Of a stretch of 64,000 bases of DNA, positions 55,451-64,000 are shown piece by piece. The first letter of the stretch is position 1; every line of letters starts with the position of its first letter. This DNA comes from Agapanthus africanus. Taxonomy: Eukaryota > Streptophyta > Magnoliopsida > Asparagales > Amaryllidaceae. The DNA is taken from positions 25,746,079 through 25,810,078 of the forward strand of contig JASDDO010000026.1 of NCBI GenBank assembly GCA_030015575.1. Reading direction: 5' to 3'. The notes beneath the pieces were generated by a model. It saw nothing but the letters and a program-made list of their open reading frames with translations. It searched no databases and was not told where the DNA came from. The translations under genes were made by a program, and so were the position numbers.

Positions 55451-56187
55451 AGAGCCTCCAAATGCTCTCTTGCCGGATCTAAACGGTCCCGTTTAAGTTG
55501 ATCTTAGCCCCCAAACACGGCTAACGTATCCTTAAACATTCAAATGGACTATAAAACTCCAAATCAACTTTGGTTCAAGGGTGCATCTCTGAACTCCTCT
55601 GACACCTATCGTTGTAATCCTTCAACGACGTCAGAGAGGTGATGAGTCCCGACGGCCATATATTAAATGGATCACCACGTTAAGTCGATCTTAGTCTAAA
55701 ACAGGACTAACGTATCCTTAACGGACGTTTAAGTTGATCTTAGCCCCAAGCACGGCTAACGTATCCTTAAACTAAAAACACCAAACCCAAATCTAAGTAA
55801 ATACGGATTTGGACCAATCCACGTCCTACGGGCGACGGCATTACTCGGTCTCCGTATACAATCCACGGGCAACCACAAAAAAAAACACACACGACACGAA
55901 ATGAAATTCTGGAGAAGGAGAAAGTTGTTACCGCGATGCGGTAGCGTAATTAACTGCAGGGGCTTGCGCCTGCAGGGAAGAGCGTCTCCACAATCAAAAA
56001 CCCCTCAAGCGAGGGGGGAATCTGACGAAGTCTGCTACATCGGCCGCATTCGTCTAAACCTCCGATATACGGTGCCATAAATCAACTTGACATCTTCGGA
56101 GAGGTGGACGGATAAAACCATATAGCATCTGCCCCGAATCTCAGGCAAGACGCCCTCACATCGTCGGCCGCCGTTCGGAGGGGAACA

Positions 56188-56192
56188 CTTGG
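56188..56192. repeat. Target site duplication CTTGG, right of element P
   Basis: Second copy of the 5-bp duplication. The element O reading continues directly to the right. Confidence 0.85.
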
Positions 56193-57982
56193 CACTTTAA
56201 CAACTTCTTTAATCCCTCCGCATAATATCTTGGTATGCGGATGGGCTGAAACTTGTCAAGAGTGGGATCGGCACCATACCGGACTTCTTTTTCCACCTTA
56301 GTCTCCATAGATTTGTAGAAGAGGATCGCCTTTTCATCTCTTCGTCTTAGAGGCATATAGAAAGTTTCCAGTTCTTGCACACTGTATGTGTTGAGCGCGT
56401 TAAGTTCCCTGTAGTGTCGAGATGGAGTCATCATAATATGTAGACTCTGATCCACTTTGGCAAAAGTTTGTGTTAATGGGCGAATAGAGAACACCACGTT
56501 CGTTTCATCTTCAGAGTCGCTGCTAAAGACCAGGATAGAGGTCGATGATCCGGGCTTACTCTTCTCCCTTTGAGACTGTCCCGAGTAGACTATTTGTTCG
56601 TCTTCTTCAGTATCACTTTCGATGACTGGAATGGTGGCCACGGATTTTTGCTTATTTTCTAGCCTGTGGTACCTTTCAGTATCCTCAAAGTCCTGTTGAA
56701 AGTATTTTTCATCTTTATACTTTCGCATCTCGTTCACCGAGAAAGGATTGAGTCCCCCCATGACGGTGTATTCCAAGCCATCTTTGAAATACTTCATATA
56801 CCGATATTGTGTAGAAAGGATGACATTGTACTCGTATAGCCAAGGCCTGCCGAGTAGAGCGTTATAGCAGGTTTTGGTAATAATGACATGAAATTTGATG
56901 TCGGTGACAAGCAGCCCGAAGCGGAGCGTCAATATTACGGACCCAAGTGTCCGTGACGACTGCAAGTCAAACCTCAAGATGGTAATTTTATATCGAGTAA
57001 GATGCTGAACATTCATACATATTTATTTCAGCACTCTTATGTTGAGAAGATTGATGGAGAATCCATTGTCGACAAGGATTTTTCCTATCTTGACATCGTG
57101 GCAGTACCCAGTGACATATAGCGGTCGATTATGCTCGCATGTATCGAGGAGCAGATCATCATCGCTGAATGTGATGTCAGCCGTGTGGATCTCTGCCGGT
57201 TTATTTTTCATCTTCTCTTCTGCGAGGAAGGCTTGAAACTGATCAGGCTCTTGCAAGGCCTTGATCAAGGAGTCTCGTGCCTCTTTGGACAAGAGTAGAG
57301 CATCCAATATGCTCAATTGGGAGGGCATCTTTCTTAAATGCACAAGGACATTATAGTCCACCTTAGTTTTCTTAGGCAGGTCCTTTGCGGCGAGCTCTTT
57401 GGCCACCTCTTCATCAAGGGCGATCTCTTCAGGTATTTTCCCCTTTCCCTTATCCTTTTTATTTGAACCTTTATTTGCGGGTCTGATTTTTTTCAGGCAG
57501 TGTGCGGTTGCGCAACTAGATGTTCTCGTAATCCTTTTCCTCTTTTTCTTTATCTAAGGCGGAACTTTCAAAGAGAGGGTTGAGGGGCATTTCATCCTCA
57601 GAATCGCTCCCAAACATGAGAACTCGAGATTTTTCCCTTTCTAAACTAGTACCAGTCATATGACAGCTGCTAGTTGCTTCTTTGTGCACTGCCGTCTTGC
57701 TGTTCTCATCTCGACGAACGCGAGCTTCACACCTCTCCTTCTTGAAATGTTTTCTGTGGGCAACATATCCTTACCACCACTTCTTGAAGGCGTTACATTC
57801 CTCGATAGGATGGGCAATTCTTTGGTGATATATGTAGTATTTTGGGTGTCCTTCTCCACCGTCGAAATATGGGATCCCAGGAGTGTACATCATGAGAGGT
57901 GGTAGCCCCATCCCTATTAATAGGGCTTTGGTAAACCACTTCTCGGTTTTAGCCCTGCTCTTATTTGTTGCAGGTATGTTTT
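56193..57982 (-). pseudogene. Element O, right half (Gag end, protease and linker remnant)
   Basis: Minus-strand remnant of the same Tat family. From right to left: a KTEKWFTKAL block and knuckle-region remnant (57,650-57,970), the LAHLRK-like LVHLRKMPSQLSILDALLLSKEARDSL block (~57,260-57,370), protease with a VDNG active-site motif (~57,040-57,080) and LLGRPWLYEY (~56,840-56,870), acidic blocks, and FQPIRIPRYYAEGLKKLLK ending at the P insertion. Several breaks. It was split by element P and, on the right, by element T, so it is the oldest layer here. Confidence 0.75.
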
Positions 57983-60900
57983 TGTAGCGTCTTGAAAAGT
58001 CGTTTTGGTGTTTTCTTGAAATTCGGTGAAAATTCGGTATTTTTCCGAAAACCGTCTTTCTCGATATTTGCAGTTTAGGGCTAATTATACTTAAAGTGGA
58101 TAGGTAATTACTTGTTTTTAGTGACTAATGAGTTAATTATGAAATTTTGGTCATTTAAAATTTTTTCCCTATTTTTCAATTTTTTTATATTATTTTAAGC
58201 CGGTAAGAAAATACATTAAATAAGCGATAAATACAAATTTTTCCGGGCTAATTTTAATCTCTAAAATTATGATAATTATAATCTAGTGATAACATGAATT
58301 TTTAGTAATTTATTTTGATTTTTAACAAATTTTTATGAATTGAAACGAATTTATTGAATTTTGGGCTAAAACTTGCAATTTTTGAGTTGTAGGGGGCCTT
58401 TTTGCATAAAATTTCTTTTGTAAAACCCCTCTATCTTTTCCCTCAGCCCTAGAACAGCCCAACCCTGACCAAGACCAGAAAATTCTGGGCTCCTTTCTTT
58501 GGTTGCCTTCTTGTGTGAAATTGGGGTTGTTTTTGGATTTATTTTAAATATAATGAATAAGTTATGATACATTTGACTTTGGAACATGACCCTTGACTTT
58601 CCCCACTTGCCCACACCCTCCCCCATTCCTCCATTCTGGCCGAAACCTGCACCATCCCCAACCTCCATTATTTTCCTTCTCTTTCTCTCTCATTTTCTTC
58701 AAAATTTCCAACAAAATTCAATAAAAATCCACAAATCCTTCTCTTTTTCAACACAAAATCCTCATGCTATCCTTTCCTTAACCATTCTTGCTTGGATCTT
58801 GGTGCTTGAGGCCATCAATTGGAGCAATTCTCTTGCTTGATCCATTGATCAAGAGGTATAATTCTCATCAAGTTGCTTTCTTTTGCTAAAAATTCCTTTA
58901 ATTGTATGGTTAGTGTTAAAAGTTAGCTTATTTCTAATCTAGTTTAAAAGAAGTAGTTTGTCTAAACTAGGGTTTTGAACCATGGTGGTTAATTAAGTTG
59001 TTTATAGTTAAGTTAGTTGTTAATGAACTAATCTATATAGTTACCTTGTTGATATAGTTTTCAATTTTGCTAAATTAGTTAATTTTAGAAGGGTGAAATT
59101 GTTGTTTTAAAATTTTCAAGAGAGGGTTTATGTTTGGTATTGGTTTGTGAAGCTTGATTAGTGAGTGGATTAAGTTTTAGAAAACATTATTTAATTGATT
59201 AAACCTAATTTGCTATCTAGTGTTTTGCTAACCTTAATCTAAGTGGTTAATTTGCTTATTAGGCTAAAATATAGTGTTAAATTAAGGTTTTTCATGTATA
59301 GTTTGGTTTTTGTTTGCTAATTACAAAAATCAAGAGAAGGTTTTGTTATGAAAATTAGGTTTTTAAGCTTAGTTAATGGTTTAAAATTTGTGTATTGGCT
59401 AGCTTTTTGGTTAGTTTGGATGTTGGTGTTGGGTGGTGTTGACTTTGTCGCTATATTGTCGATGTTTGCATCAAATTGCAATTTCATGCTTACTAGATTT
59501 TTATAAAAGTTATGTGATGATTTATTTTTGATATCTTGATGATTGTATGGCTTTTCCTACGACTTTAGGATGCGTGAGTGCGGTTTTTGGGTAGTCGGGT
59601 TTTAGTTTTTCCGGGCGACCAAATCGGCGTTTGTCGGCAGTTTTTGCGATTTTCGCGTGTGTCCGCGCACTTTGTGCACGTTGTACCTAGCTAGCGAACG
59701 TTAGTAGTTTCGTTGGGGTTTTGCGTCATTCTTGAATGTGTAACCTTATATTTGGTACTGATGTAAATTCCAGGTTCGGTCGCGGAAACGTCAGACGCGG
59801 CGCGAAAGGGAAAGGCGGTGATTGGACACAGCTAGTCAGGGATCCTGGTGAGTAGATTTAACATCTACGGGGGACGATCGTTGGATGGCGCAAGTCGCCC
59901 GATAGATTTAGTAAACTGGAAAATAGTAAATTGGATAATCACTTGTGACATTAGAATAATAATACTGGCATGATAATTGCTGCAATTAGATCAATAGGTT
60001 ATACCCATATACGCAAACTCAATTGTAGGACACATGCACCATTACCAGGTCTTTATATGCAGTACGAGCACTATTCATGTTTACACACACACCCTGGTAA
60101 TTGCCATGCCACCATACTAGATAACTTTTAAATTGAAACCTTTTACTAATTGATACTTAAACTGGTACTATTGCCTTTAATTCCTTAAAAATGAAACCGT
60201 AGTATTGCTAGTCATGTGCATGTACTTCATCATATTAATTGTTCATGCTTAATACAATAATCACACATCGCATCTTGATTATTGATATCATACGCATTCA
60301 TTATCATTGATATATGCACTTATGAGGATTTCTTGGGATTTGATGAGATTGCTGGATTTCGGGGGAAAACCGCAAATTTCTAAACTTATTATATATTTTT
60401 AAAACATGTAAATTGCGGTTTTCTAGTGATGTAAGTATCGTCCACCATGAGTTTGCTGTGGTTTTTGGAGACCCGTTTCGAGGAGTTGGATGAACCGTTT
60501 CGGGTACATGGTGGGCCCGGTAAGGTACCCCGGGGCAAGAAGCTCGTGGTGATGACGATGAGCCTGGCAGGGGACGGATTACCTACCGGTGACTTCATTG
60601 GGCACGGCGGATATCCAGAGGATACCGACCGGGGCTGCGAGAGGATGAGATATTGATATTGAGATGGGTCAGCCGGATGGCTGAGGCCAGAGACACTATG
60701 ACATGGATTTATGAGATTTTGAGACAGCTTTTGGGTGTCGTTGCTGGACACCGTTTTTCGTCGATTCATTGACATTATGCTGGCATTCTAGAAGAGTTTC
60801 AAAAACAAAAAGAGATAAAATATTTCCTATATATACCTATTGAGACCTCAGATATTCATGTTGCATACGTATTAGTACACTGATGTTATATACACACCTG

Positions 60901-61658
60901 CTAGTACATCCAGTCATACCCGTATTATAGATGCTAGGATGCTTGTGTGCATGCATACGATAGCCTTTGTAGATGTTATTTATTACTCACGAGTTGGCAA
61001 CTCACCCCCGTTGTGCCACAGTCTTTTGCAGGTCCGCTCCGTCAGTTCAGTAGCGGCGGGCGCTCTTGTCTTTTTGCCTCTTTTGCCTGAGCTCGAGATT
61101 TGCTCATAGGTGGGTTATGTTATTATTTTGTACCACTTGTATATTCTTTGTATCTAGTGTACTCCATCTACTGTTTCCACCAGATTATTGTATATTGACC
61201 TAGAGATGAGACAGTGAGGTTTGTGGATTTTATGCTGTATTTTGGGGTCGAGCTCACTTGAGCCGACATGCTACTTTTTTCATGCTTCCTTATGATTATT
61301 ATGCTTGTTGTCATTTACATTGCGTGGGATTTGTGACCGCCTTATGGCGAAGAGCTAGCTCCCGCTTGGGGATGCCCTATTTTGTTGGATTCATGTATAT
61401 ATTTTGTTGTACCCATTTTTGGGGGCCAGTATTTACAAAGGAGACTCTGCCGAAATTTTCGGGAAAAATTGGTATTGTTTTTAAAAAAGTGTTTTACATG
61501 ACCTATTTGATAACTCGCTTTCAATTGATTGGGTTTTCTTCACTCTTTTGCTTCATTGGTTTTGTTTTCTGGGCTTTGGCTTACTTATTTTACGGACGTC
61601 TTTAGACGTTTCGTAAACTTAAGTGCCAGTCACATTCCGTACCCTGCGGGTCGTGACA
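57983..61658 (+). repeat. 5' LTR of element T
   Basis: About 3.7 kb from TGTAGCGTCTTG to GGGTCGTGACA. The right end is fixed by the primer site four bases on; the left end is where element O similarity stops and a TG occurs, so it is good to a few bases only. AT-rich first half, a GC-rich part at 59,570-59,860 and 60,440-60,650. It has none of the palindromes seen in the Tat-family LTRs. Short frames inside it have no recognisable domains. Confidence 0.7.
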
Positions 61659-61662
61659 AAGT

Positions 61663-61674
61663 TGGTATCAGAGC
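61663..61674 (+). other. Primer binding site (initiator tRNA-Met), element T
   Basis: TGGTATCAGAGC is the classical complement to the 3' end of plant initiator methionine tRNA, four bases after the LTR. Confidence 0.9.
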
Positions 61675-61894
61675 GATAGGTTTTACCTTTGTGAGTGTAG
61701 GATGACCCTTGGTAGATGGAGTAAGTGACTTAAGCAGGGTAACGTAGCGTGCGTATGTCCGCGGCATACTTACGATACGGTACTCCGCCTAAGTGACTTT
61801 AGGATATACTTGCTTGAAAATTCCTTCTTCAATTCCGTGTATCCTATGATCCTATTGCACTGTCCTTACTATCCGTTTTCCTGTAACAGCCACT

Positions 61895-64000
61895 ATGCCG
61901 CCGAAGGCTACGAGGGCACAGAGGGCTGCTGCCAGAGACGAGATTCGAGCTGGCTCGTCCGAGACTAGGACTGAGCAGGGCGGTATGCCTACGCCGCAGG
62001 GACAGACCGATCCACCTTCCCCAGGCCGTATGGATAGGCTCGAGACCGGTATGGAGGAGTTGCGACAGATGATGGGAGGCATGCAGGAGCTGCGTCAGAT
62101 GGTAGGATCCCTAGTTGCAGCCAGTCGTACACCGAGGCCGGATGACGTACCTACTACATCACAGACGACCATGATACCTGCTCCTACTACTACCACCGTG
62201 GCCATTCCGGTTTCACTACAGGATTTCATGAGGCTGAGACCTCCAGTATTCACCGGCACTGAGGCAGCGGAGGACCCACAGACGTTCCTTGACAGTTTAG
62301 CCAGGATCTGTCGTTCGCTGAGATGTTCGGATGATCGATGGGTAGAGCTTGCGAGTTTCCGACTAGAGGGTCTCGCGCAGACATGGTGGGAGTCAGTCTT
62401 GAGAGGTCGAGCTGCAGATCTACCGTCTATGACATGGGCCGAGTTTACAGCGGTCTTTCTAGCCCGTTTCCTTCCAGAGAGCGTTCGTGACGCCAGAGCT
62501 CGCAGCTTCGAGGCCTTAGTCAAGACACCTGGGATGACGGTGTCTGAGTATGATATCCAGTTTACACAGTTATCCCGATATGCTCAGTATTTGGTGGATA
62601 CCGAGGAGAAGATGGTGAAGAGGTTCGTACAGGGACTTGATGCCCAGCTATACCTTGCCATTGGCGCCCAGCACTACGACACTTATTCAGCTGCTAGGGA
62701 TACGGCATTGCGGATGGAGGCACGCATATCACAGACTTCGGCCGTTTCTGGGCCGAAGAGGATGCGCACCGATGTACCGCCTCAGAGGCAGCGCGCCAGA
62801 TTCTTTCCGAGAGATAGGCCTGGCAGAGGATTTGGGCGGGGACAGTTATATGGTTCTTATTCCCAGGGGCAGCAGCCGTCGCCAGGATGTTTTGGGTGCG
62901 GGAGTCTGCATCATCTTGTCAGAGACTGTCCAGTGAGACGACAGGGAGCAGCGACAGTTCCGCATGTGACCCTACCACCATCACCACCCCCTCCTCAGAG
63001 AGCCCTACTTCCTACCCCAGGCGATGCTCCACGCCAGTTAGGTGCACCGAGAGGCCGTGGACGCGGCGGTCCTGTTCAGAGAGGACGAGGAGGCAGAGGC
63101 CGAGGTCGAGGTCAGCCCGCTATCGGTGGAGGACAGGCCCGAGTTTTTGCTTTGACACCGCAGGATGCGCAGGCATCCAATGCCGTCGTGACAGGTACCT
63201 TGCCAGTTTGTTCTTTCGACGCACGGGTATTATTCGACCCAGGTTCCACACATTCGTACGTCTCTACACACTTTGCACCGATGTTGGGCCATGAGTCGTC
63301 GTCGTTAGATCAGCCGCTTGTTGTTGTTACTCCGGTAGGCGAGTCGTTTGTCACTCGGTTTGTATTTCGTTTGTGTTCCGTTCGTATCGGGGAGAGGGAT
63401 TCATCAGTTGATTTGATACTCCTCGATATGTTGGACTTTGATGTGCTTCTGGGCATGGATTGGCTAGCCACTTGTTATGCTTCGGTGGACTGCCGTGAGA
63501 AGGCAGTCAGATTTAGCTTTCCGGGAGAGCCAGTCCTTGTTATTCAGGGAGACCGCAGTGTCACCCTTCCCAGCTTAATTTCGTCTCTTCGCGCTGGTCA
63601 GCTCTTGCGGAAGGGATGTCAGGGATTCTTAGCGTTTGTTTGTGATACTCGAGCTGCAGATGTTCCGTTGGACCGGGTCCCGGTAGTTTGTGAGTTCCCT
63701 GATGTTTTCCCTGATGAGCTACCTGGGCTACCGCCTGAGCGCGATGTTGAGTTCTGCATTGATTTGATTCCCGGTTCGGGGCCTATTTCTATACCGCCTT
63801 ATCGGATGGCCCCGGCAGAGCTTCGAGAGCTGAAGGATCAGTTGCAGGATTTGTTAGATAAGGGGCTTATTCGACCGAGTGTTTCTCCGTGGGGTGCTCC
63901 GGTCCTGTTTATCAAGAAGAAGGATGGAAGTTTGCGCTTATGTATCGACTACCGCCAGCTGAACAAAGTTACCGTTCGGAACAGATATCCGTTGCCGCGC
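61895..64000 (+). CDS. Gag-Pol of element T (partial, runs off window)
   Basis: Starts [16 protein letters not shown]. Gag core with [20 protein letters not shown] and [14 protein letters not shown] (~62,220-62,650), zinc knuckle [14 protein letters not shown] (CX2CX4HX4C, ~62,890-62,930), Arg/Gly-rich stretch (GRGRGG..., 63,040-63,120), aspartic protease with [11 protein letters not shown] (~63,230) and [10 protein letters not shown] (~63,440), then RT beginning with the [14 protein letters not shown] block, [20 protein letters not shown] and [10 protein letters not shown] at the window edge. Family: Tekay/Del chromovirus. RNase H, integrase and chromodomain would lie beyond the window. Confidence 0.85.
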   Translation, partial: MPPKATRAQRAAARDEIRAGSSETRTEQGGMPTPQGQTDPPSPGRMDRLETGMEELRQMMGGMQELRQMVGSLVAASRTPRPDDVPTTSQTTMIPAPTTTTVAIPVSLQDFMRLRPPVFTGTEAAEDPQTFLDSLARICRSLRCSDDRWVELASFRLEGLAQTWWESVLRGRAADLPSMTWAEFTAVFLARFLPESVRDARARSFEALVKTPGMTVSEYDIQFTQLSRYAQYLVDTEEKMVKRFVQGLDAQLYLAIGAQHYDTYSAARDTALRMEARISQTSAVSGPKRMRTDVPPQRQRARFFPRDRPGRGFGRGQLYGSYSQGQQPSPGCFGCGSLHHLVRDCPVRRQGAATVPHVTLPPSPPPPQRALLPTPGDAPRQLGAPRGRGRGGPVQRGRGGRGRGRGQPAIGGGQARVFALTPQDAQASNAVVTGTLPVCSFDARVLFDPGSTHSYVSTHFAPMLGHESSSLDQPLVVVTPVGESFVTRFVFRLCSVRIGERDSSVDLILLDMLDFDVLLGMDWLATCYASVDCREKAVRFSFPGEPVLVIQGDRSVTLPSLISSLRAGQLLRKGCQGFLAFVCDTRAADVPLDRVPVVCEFPDVFPDELPGLPPERDVEFCIDLIPGSGPISIPPYRMAPAELRELKDQLQDLLDKGLIRPSVSPWGAPVLFIKKKDGSLRLCIDYRQLNKVTVRNRYPLPR

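Larger units (their letters stand above)
12315..56187 (+). mobile_element. Element P: Tat-lineage Ty3/gypsy, interrupted by element M
   Basis: Plus-strand LTR retrotransposon: 5' LTR 12,315-14,514, primer site 14,520-14,538, Gag-Pol 14,600-~23,930, 3' tail 49,136-52,757, polypurine tract 52,758-52,769, 3' LTR 52,770-56,187. Without M it is about 18.7 kb. It inserted in element O with target duplication CTTGG. Coding parts carry roughly six to eight breaks, so it is dead. The LTRs differ in length (2.2 and 3.4 kb) and their U3 parts do not match. It lacks the antisense plant-mobile-domain unit found in M. It is older than M, which sits inside it. Confidence 0.85.
52770..56187 (+). repeat. 3' LTR of element P
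   Basis: 3,418 bp, TGTTCCCGCC...CGGAGGGGAACA, followed by the CTTGG duplication. U3 (52,770-~53,270) is unlike the P 5' LTR. A ~181-base tandem duplication, a TATA box with an upstream GTCCCACATCG element, and an ACGTGCAACGCACGT array fill its first 1.4 kb. From ~54,330 on it matches the 5' LTR in order: GCGCAAG block, AGTGCC/GCACT palindromes, CAGAGCCCAA block (54,840-54,990), module A (55,115-55,190; 55,575-55,655), GGAC array, module B, U5-end hairpin (56,055-56,115). Confidence 0.8.
57983..64000 (+). mobile_element. Element T: Tekay/Del-type chromovirus, cut by window edge
   Basis: Plus-strand Ty3/gypsy element: 5' LTR 57,983-61,658, primer site for initiator tRNA-Met 61,663-61,674, Gag-Pol from 61,895 to the window end. 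Gag and protease are of the Tekay/Del type. A single frame of 702 codons seems to stay open to base 64,000, so no break is seen in the visible part. It interrupts element O; the right LTR and target duplication lie outside the window, so age cannot be estimated. Confidence 0.8.

Noticed and set aside
58586-58840. Small Pro-rich frame in the element T LTR
   Set aside because: Lies within the LTR, has no known domain, and short frames of this kind are expected by chance in 3.7 kb.
59570-60660. Possible host gene exon in a GC-richer part of the T LTR
   Set aside because: The region is bounded by the LTR ends, no splice-bounded frame with recognisable protein is seen, and Tekay LTRs are known to be long and of mixed composition.

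Overview
This window is a nest of plant LTR retrotransposons. I found no host gene, tRNA, rRNA or CRISPR array that I could support. The host is very probably a flowering plant: most of the sequence belongs to a Tat-lineage Ty3/gypsy family (two tandem RNase H domains, a long Gag, a long 3' tail, an antisense plant-mobile-domain region), and the right edge holds a Tekay/Del-type chromovirus primed by initiator tRNA-Met. The species cannot be told from the sequence.

Layout. (1) 1-~10,003: element L, an old, heavily reduced minus-strand Tat copy. A plus-strand solo LTR (4,959-8,182) sits inside its 5' LTR, so two LTRs lie head to head. (2) ~10,004-11,880: an unidentified AT-rich piece, an LTR-like promoter fragment and a possible LINE scrap. 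(3) ~11,930-12,309 and 56,193-57,982: the two halves of element O, an older minus-strand Tat copy. (4) Element P (plus strand, 12,315-56,187) split O; its target duplication CTTGG is visible at both ends. (5) Element M (minus strand, 23,960-49,130, 25.2 kb) then landed in P just past its integrase, with target duplication ACGAC. The two M LTRs differ at about 21 positions by eye over ~3.46 kb, so M is young. (6) 57,983-64,000: 5' LTR, gag, protease and the start of RT of element T, which also interrupts O and runs off the window.

How the parts work together. P and M carry the usual Gag, protease, RT, RNase H, second (archaeal-type) RNase H and integrase. Between integrase and 3' LTR, M carries two blocks: a tail with a 171-bp tandem array, and a ~5 kb antisense transcription unit with its own TATA box, a plant-mobile-domain-like region, candidate introns and a poly(A) signal. 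P has the tail, with a different 159-bp array at the matching place, but lacks the antisense unit.

The most unusual signal is in the LTRs. They are built almost wholly of short inverted repeats: a hairpin module recurring about twenty times with compensatory base changes in both stems, a second such hairpin, tandem GGAC-N6-GTCC mini-hairpins, dozens of palindromes with a fixed TTTAA/TTAAA core and changing but still complementary arms, and paired G-boxes. Elements are described as fossils: parts, ends, family and rough state only.
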